From VAZQ01 sp045811525 (GTDB lineage Bacteria > Pseudomonadota > Alphaproteobacteria > Rhizobiales > Xanthobacteraceae): a DNA stretch of 64,000 nt. This document shows, in pieces, positions 59,574 to 64,000 of the stretch. Position numbers and translations under genes: made by a program. The notes below the pieces were generated by a model. That model did no database searches. It saw only the letters and a list, made by a program, of their open reading frames with translations, and was not told the origin of the DNA. The DNA lies in assembly GCA_045811525.1 (NCBI GenBank), contig JBJMTV010000020.1:1-64000 (forward strand). The letters run 5' to 3'. Position 1 is the stretch's first letter; every line of letters starts with the position of its first letter.

Positions 59574-60367
59574 TGGCTGCACAGGTCACATCGCGGGAAG
59601 TCGTCCTCTCGGTCGAGCATGTGACTGTGAAGTTCGGTGGCCTTGTCGCTCTTTCAGATTTCAATCTTCGCGTCTGCGAGGGAGAGATCGTCGGTCTTAT
59701 CGGGCCAAACGGCGCGGGCAAGACGACGGCATTCAATCTCCTCACCGGATTTCTCAGGCCGGCAGAGGGTGAAATCCGCTATCGCGGAACGTTGCTGAAC
59801 AATCGTGCGCCGCACGAGATCGCTGCACTCGGTCTGGTCAGAACCTTCCAGCGCACCAGCATATTCGCGAACAACAGCGTGCTCGCTAACGTGTTGATGG
59901 GATTGCATCGCCGCGGACACTCGACCCTGTGGGAAACCTTGCTCGCGCTCCCGCGCGTGAAGGCGGGCGAGCGGGAGCTTACCGATAAAGCCCGTAAAAT
60001 CCTGGGGCTCGTCGGGCTCGAGCGGCGCGAGCACGAAATTGCTGGTGCGCTAGCCTATGGCGAGCAGCGCTTGCTCGGCATCGCTCTGGCGCTGGCCGCC
60101 GAGCCCTCCATGCTGCTGCTCGATGAGCCGGTGTCTGGGATGAATGCGAGCGAGACCGCGAAGGTGATGAAGCTCGTCGAGAACATTCGTGCGTCGGGCG
60201 TGACCATCTTGCTGGTCGAGCACGACATGCCCATGGTGATGCAGGTTTCCGACCGGGTTGTGGTCCTCAATTATGGACGGATCATCGCCGAGGGATCGCC
60301 GTCAGCGATCCAGAGCGATCGCGATGTTATCCGGGCCTATTTGGGGGAGGGGAGAAAGCGTGCTTGA
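59573..60367 (+). CDS. livG: Liv-type ABC transporter ATP-binding protein
   Basis: This 264-residue protein has Walker A GPNGAGKTT (about 43-51), a Q-loop region (LVRTFQRTSIF) and Walker B MLLLDEPVSGMN (about 178-189). The region where the ABC signature should lie reads AGALAYGEQR, as usual for LivG. It ends with the switch His in LVEHDMPMVMQ. Works with LivF, whose start overlaps it by 8 bp. Confidence 0.95.
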   Translation: MAAQVTSREVVLSVEHVTVKFGGLVALSDFNLRVCEGEIVGLIGPNGAGKTTAFNLLTGFLRPAEGEIRYRGTLLNNRAPHEIAALGLVRTFQRTSIFANNSVLANVLMGLHRRGHSTLWETLLALPRVKAGERELTDKARKILGLVGLERREHEIAGALAYGEQRLLGIALALAAEPSMLLLDEPVSGMNASETAKVMKLVENIRASGVTILLVEHDMPMVMQVSDRVVVLNYGRIIAEGSPSAIQSDRDVIRAYLGEGRKRA

Positions 60368-61064
60368 GTTGCGCGAGGTGGTCTGCCGCTACGGCCAGGT
60401 GCTTGCGCTGAAAGGAGTGTCCCTCACGGTGGGGAAAGGTCGGCTTGTTGCCTTGATCGGAGCGAATGGCGCCGGCAAGACCACGACCCTGCGCGCCATC
60501 TCCGGCCTGCTGCATCCCAGTGCCGGTACGATCGTGTTCGAGGGGCACGACATCACACGGGCTCCGGCTCGCACCATCCTTTCGTTGGGGATAGCCCATT
60601 GTCCCGAGGGTCGGCACGTTTTCCCGCAGATGACCGTGCTGGAGAACCTGGAGATGGGCTGCTACTTGCGCGGTGATCGCCGGGAGATCGCGGCAGACAT
60701 GGCGCAGGTGCTCGATCAGTTTCCCCGTCTTGCCGAACGGCGGCAGCAACCCGCGGGAACCTTGTCCGGCGGCGAGCAGCAGATGCTCGCCATCGGCAGG
60801 GCGCTGATGTCGCGGCCGAAGCTGATCCTGTTTGACGAGCCTTCGCTGGGTCTCGCGCCCAACATCGTCGAGCGCACATTCGACATCATCACCGGCATCC
60901 GCGACTCCGGCACCACGGTGCTGATGGTGGAGCAGAATGCTTCCGCTGCCTTGGATATGTGTGATCATGCCTATCTGCTGGAATCCGGCTCGATGGTCAT
61001 GCACGGAAGTGGGAGCGAGCTGATTGGCAATCCGCACGTCCGTCAGGCATATCTCGCTGGATAA
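60360..61064 (+). CDS. livF: Liv-type ABC transporter ATP-binding protein
   Basis: This 234-residue protein starts at a GTG at 60360, which fits the family start VLELREVVCRYG better than upstream codons. It has Walker A GANGAGKTT (about 37-45), signature GTLSGGEQQMLAIGRAL (about 133-149) and Walker B LILFDEPSLGLAP. HCPEGRHVFPQMTVLENL is a LivF hallmark. It is followed after 11 bp by the amidohydrolase, which is probably in the same operon. Confidence 0.95.
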   Translation: MLELREVVCRYGQVLALKGVSLTVGKGRLVALIGANGAGKTTTLRAISGLLHPSAGTIVFEGHDITRAPARTILSLGIAHCPEGRHVFPQMTVLENLEMGCYLRGDRREIAADMAQVLDQFPRLAERRQQPAGTLSGGEQQMLAIGRALMSRPKLILFDEPSLGLAPNIVERTFDIITGIRDSGTTVLMVEQNASAALDMCDHAYLLESGSMVMHGSGSELIGNPHVRQAYLAG

Positions 61065-61075
61065 GGCGGCGGTGC

Positions 61076-62743
61076 ATGCTTCCCCCTGATCTGATCCTGC
61101 ATGGCGGCAAGATCATCACGCTTGATGGCGCTTCGCGCTTGGCGCAGGCGATCGCGGTCTGCGCAGGACGGATCACCGCTGTCGGCGAGGATGCGGCAGT
61201 TCTGAAGGAGGCTGGCCCTTCCACCAAGCGCATCGATCTGCAGGGGCGCTCGGTGCTTCCCGGCTTCTTCGATTCACATCCGCATGCGGACCGGGAAGGT
61301 CTGAAGGCGCGTGGCGGCATTCCCATCGAGGGTCTGCATTCTGTGGCTGAGATCGCCGAGATCGTCAGACGCGCGGCTCAGTCCACACCGCCCGGCGAGT
61401 GGATCGTGCTCATGCCGATGGGGGAGCCTCCGCACGAGTACATCAGCCGCCCGGACCAACTGGTGGACGGACGTTTTCCCACCCGCCACGATCTCGATGC
61501 CGTTGCGCCAGAGCATGCCGTGTATATCCGTGCGGTTTGGGGCTGGTGGAGCCGCCGCCCGTTTCCCTCGGTCGCCAATTCGCTGGCGCTCAAACGCGCG
61601 GGCGTCACGCGCGATACTGCGCCGCCGTACAATGTTGAGATTGTCAGGGACGCGCGTGGCGAGCCAACGGGCGTGTTCCTGGAGCGCAATTTCGTGCCTG
61701 TTCTCGAATACACTCTGTTTCGCGACCTGCCGCGCTTCAGCTATTCCGATCGCGTCGACAGCGTCCGTCTCGGCGCGCAGGTCTATGTGGCGGCAGGGAG
61801 CACGTCACTCTATGAAGGCCACGGGCTTACGCCGACGGTGATCCGGGCGTATCGGGAGAATGCGGAGCGCGATGCCTTGCCCTTGCGCATGCATGCGCCC
61901 GTGAGCATGCCGAGTGCGGCATTCGACGACAAGCGGCTGGTGGACCTGTTCCATCACTATGCCGGCCCCGCAGGCGGCCGCGGCCGTGGCGACGACATCC
62001 TGCGCGTGGAGGGCATCAATCTCGGCGGTCACGCCGATGCGACAGTCGCGGACATTATTGCATCGGGTTATCCCTATGATCAGTGGGCTGGACATTTCTA
62101 TCAGGCAATGTCCCACGAGCGTTTCGTCAAGCTGGGCACTGAAGCGGCGCGGCTCGGTCTGCGCGTGAATTGCGTCGTCAGCCGCGATCTTGAATATGCT
62201 CTGAGCGCCTACGAGGCGATTGACCGGGAGGTGCCGATCCGGGAGCGCCGCTGGGTGGTGATCCACGTCAATCAAGCGAGTGATGCCCAGATCCTTCGCA
62301 TGAAGGCGCTCGGCGTCATAGCCACCGTGGTACCGGGCTTCCTCTGGATGGCGAGCGACCGCTACGGCCTTGATAAGCTGGGTGCTGATGGCATTCCCAT
62401 CCGCCGCATGCTGGATGCGGGCGTGCCGGTCGCACTTTCGACCGACGGCGTGCCCTACTCCATGTTGTGGGCGGCGTGGGAGGCGATTGCCCGCTGGGAC
62501 GAGGACGGGCAACAACAGCTCGGCGAGAGCCATCTGACGCGGGAGGAAGCGTTACGAATGGCCGCGCAAAGCGGGCACCGGTTGACATGGAACGAGGATC
62601 GCTATGGCTCACTCGAGCCCGGCAAGATCGCCGACATGGTCGTGCTCGCGGAGGATCCGCTTTCCTGCGATCTCGACCACCTGAAGGACATTCGTATCGA
62701 GCGAACTTTCCTGGGCGGCCGTCAGGTGTTCGGTCCGCCGTGA
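61076..62743 (+). CDS. Amidohydrolase family 3 protein (YtcJ-like)
   Basis: This 555-residue metal-dependent hydrolase has DLILHGGKIITLDG at the start and the metal motif FFDSHPHAD (about 64-72; canonical form DxHxH). LGGHADATVAD lies near 320, and later come GVPVALSTDGVPYS and GSLEPGKIADMVVLAEDPL, the standard C-terminal beta-sandwich end. YtcJ-like enzymes hydrolyse C-N bonds in cyclic or acyl amides. The usual Lys or carboxylate metal bridge is not clear. Directly after livF, it suggests that the transported compound contains an amide or lactam. Confidence 0.9.
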   Translation: MLPPDLILHGGKIITLDGASRLAQAIAVCAGRITAVGEDAAVLKEAGPSTKRIDLQGRSVLPGFFDSHPHADREGLKARGGIPIEGLHSVAEIAEIVRRAAQSTPPGEWIVLMPMGEPPHEYISRPDQLVDGRFPTRHDLDAVAPEHAVYIRAVWGWWSRRPFPSVANSLALKRAGVTRDTAPPYNVEIVRDARGEPTGVFLERNFVPVLEYTLFRDLPRFSYSDRVDSVRLGAQVYVAAGSTSLYEGHGLTPTVIRAYRENAERDALPLRMHAPVSMPSAAFDDKRLVDLFHHYAGPAGGRGRGDDILRVEGINLGGHADATVADIIASGYPYDQWAGHFYQAMSHERFVKLGTEAARLGLRVNCVVSRDLEYALSAYEAIDREVPIRERRWVVIHVNQASDAQILRMKALGVIATVVPGFLWMASDRYGLDKLGADGIPIRRMLDAGVPVALSTDGVPYSMLWAAWEAIARWDEDGQQQLGESHLTREEALRMAAQSGHRLTWNEDRYGSLEPGKIADMVVLAEDPLSCDLDHLKDIRIERTFLGGRQVFGPP

Positions 62744-62776
62744 AGGGCAGGCGGCCGGGGGAGGCACCCCAAGCGC

Positions 62777-63760
62777 TCATTGAATCGGGGGGATGCCCGC
62801 TTTGGTGATGATGCTGCGCCATTTGGCTGATTCAGCTGCGATGAAGGTGCGCAGCTCTTCCGGTGACGTGGAGACGCCTTCGGCGCCCTGCTCGATGATG
62901 GCATTGCGCGCGCCCGGATCCTTGAGTGCGGCGACAAGCTCCTGATTGAGCCGCGCGATGATGGGCTTTGGCGTCCCCGCGGGCGCCATCAAGGTGAGCC
63001 ACCCGGAGACCTCGTAGTTCATCAGGCCGGCTTCCGCGACCGTCGGAACGTCCGGGAGCGCGGTCATACGCTTGCTCACGGTGACGGCGAGTGCCTTGGC
63101 ATCACCGGTCTGCAGGGGTCCACTCACGTTCGGAAGCCACTGAAACCCGACCGGCACCGCGCCCGAGATCAAATCCGGCACATATTGCGCGATGTTGCGG
63201 TAAGGCACGTGTGTCAACTCAACTCCGACGACCTGCTCGAAATAGACGCCGGCAAGATGCTGCGAGCTGCCGATGCCGACTGAGCCATAGTTGAGCTGTT
63301 TCGGCCGCGCCTTGGCATAAGACACAAACTCGGACAACGATTTCACCGGCAGCTTCGAATTCACGACGATGAGATTGGGGAAGTGGGCAAAGAGCGAAAT
63401 AGGCTCGAGGTCCCTCTCGGGATCGTACCCAAGCTCCCGGTAGAGCGTCTTGTTGGAGGCGAGCGGCCCGGTCGAGCCCATCACCAATGTGTAGCCGTCC
63501 GGGACCGCTTTGGTGGCCGCGTAGGTACCGATATTGCCACCCGCTCCAGGTCGGTTATCGACGACGAAGGGCTGTCCCATGGACTTTCCCATTCGCTCGA
63601 GCACGATGCGCATGACCACATCGCTGGCGCTGCCGCCAGCAAAGGGAACGATGACCTGAATGGGCCGCGTCGGGTAGGACTGCGCGGACCCCACCGTTGG
63701 CGCGCCGAGGCTCGCCACCAGTGCCGCCCAATAGACAAAATGCCGGCGCGAAGTGTTCAT
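62777..63760 (-). CDS. Tripartite tricarboxylate (Bug-family) substrate-binding receptor
   Basis: This 327-residue protein has a twin-arginine-like start SRRHFVYWAAL and a signal ending GSAQS. Bug signatures: YPTRPIQVIVPFAGGSASDVVMR, VVDNRPGAGGNIGTYAATKAVPDGYTLV and NYGSVGIGSSQHL. It is convergent with the amidohydrolase, 33 bp apart, and stands alone without TctAB. It may feed the same pathway. The 240 bp beyond its start (to the window edge) contain no recognised gene. Confidence 0.93.
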   Translation of the reverse strand: MNTSRRHFVYWAALVASLGAPTVGSAQSYPTRPIQVIVPFAGGSASDVVMRIVLERMGKSMGQPFVVDNRPGAGGNIGTYAATKAVPDGYTLVMGSTGPLASNKTLYRELGYDPERDLEPISLFAHFPNLIVVNSKLPVKSLSEFVSYAKARPKQLNYGSVGIGSSQHLAGVYFEQVVGVELTHVPYRNIAQYVPDLISGAVPVGFQWLPNVSGPLQTGDAKALAVTVSKRMTALPDVPTVAEAGLMNYEVSGWLTLMAPAGTPKPIIARLNQELVAALKDPGARNAIIEQGAEGVSTSPEELRTFIAAESAKWRSIITKAGIPPIQ

Positions 63761-64000
63761 GCTGCCCTCGGAAAGAACTCTGACGCGGTTTTCACTGAAT
63801 GACGATGGTCCGGCAGCTGGTCAGCTGCTTTTGAAGCGTATCAAGCAGGTGTACGCTTCGGAAGCAAACTGGGAGCCAATACCTCTAACGAGCCGGATGT
63901 TGCAGTCGGGCTCGAAGCTCCGCTCCGGCGGCAGCGCAAGGACAGAGCGGGGCTCGCCACATCAACCGCCAACGAGCTTGCGCAGGTTGACAGCCTTCGC

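Overview
The window is high-GC DNA from an alphaproteobacterium. A Hyphomicrobiales (Rhizobiales) origin, near the Bradyrhizobium/Xanthobacteraceae group, is inferred from the complete aapJQMP amino-acid ABC operon, an Omp25/31-like porin, several tripartite-tricarboxylate (Bug) receptors, and small secreted proteins of a kind common there. No rRNA or universal marker gene is present, so placement below order is a guess.

Region 1 (1-18259) is an integrated element. A 51-bp perfect direct repeat (405-455 and 18182-18232) marks attL and attR. The right copy is the 3' part of an intact tRNA-Arg(TCT) gene on the minus strand, ending exactly at the encoded CCA. Just inside attL lies a complete tyrosine integrase. 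At the other end is a satellite-like replication operon on the minus strand: HTH protein, zinc-ribbon protein, small protein, PrimPol and P4-type helicase. A divergent zinc-finger gene faces it across a 120-bp region carrying four copies of one heptamer. No capsid, portal, terminase or conjugation genes are visible, so this is a P4-like integrative element or phage satellite rather than a prophage. Cargo includes a minimal LigD-type ligase, a two-gene unit of unknown function, a complete serine resolvase, and a lower-GC/high-GC mosaic of three unusual enzymes. These are an NTP-transferase-like/radical SAM protein, a class III aminotransferase with two N-terminal Ig-like domains, and an aldo/keto-reductase-fold iron-sulfur protein that appears to have lost most of its catalytic tetrad. 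Decayed genes (MFS transporter, resolvase, thermonuclease) show repeated rearrangement.

Region 2 (18260-36084) looks like core chromosome: a porin, an alpha-2-macroglobulin/PbpC pair, a four-gene polyprenyl-phosphate-sugar (lipid A/LPS modification) operon, carbonic anhydrase, a TPR protein, a Bug receptor, two small secreted proteins and a DUF3500 protein.

Region 3 (36085-46192) holds metC, the aapJQMP operon, another substrate-binding protein, an M2 (ACE-like) peptidase and a Bug receptor.

Region 4 (46349-63760) is a catabolic island-like run, nearly all on the plus strand: UbiD-type decarboxylase, molybdenum hydroxylase large subunit, M20 hydrolase, divergent PLP enzyme, CoA-transferase A/B, LLM flavin monooxygenase, a complete Liv-type ABC transporter, an amidohydrolase and a convergent Bug receptor. 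Together these suggest uptake and degradation of an unidentified carboxylated, probably nitrogen-containing or cyclic compound.

Three intergenic gaps (36085-36280, 41971-42065, 50211-50387) carry a REP/BIME-like palindromic repeat family. Its inner stem shows compensatory base changes.
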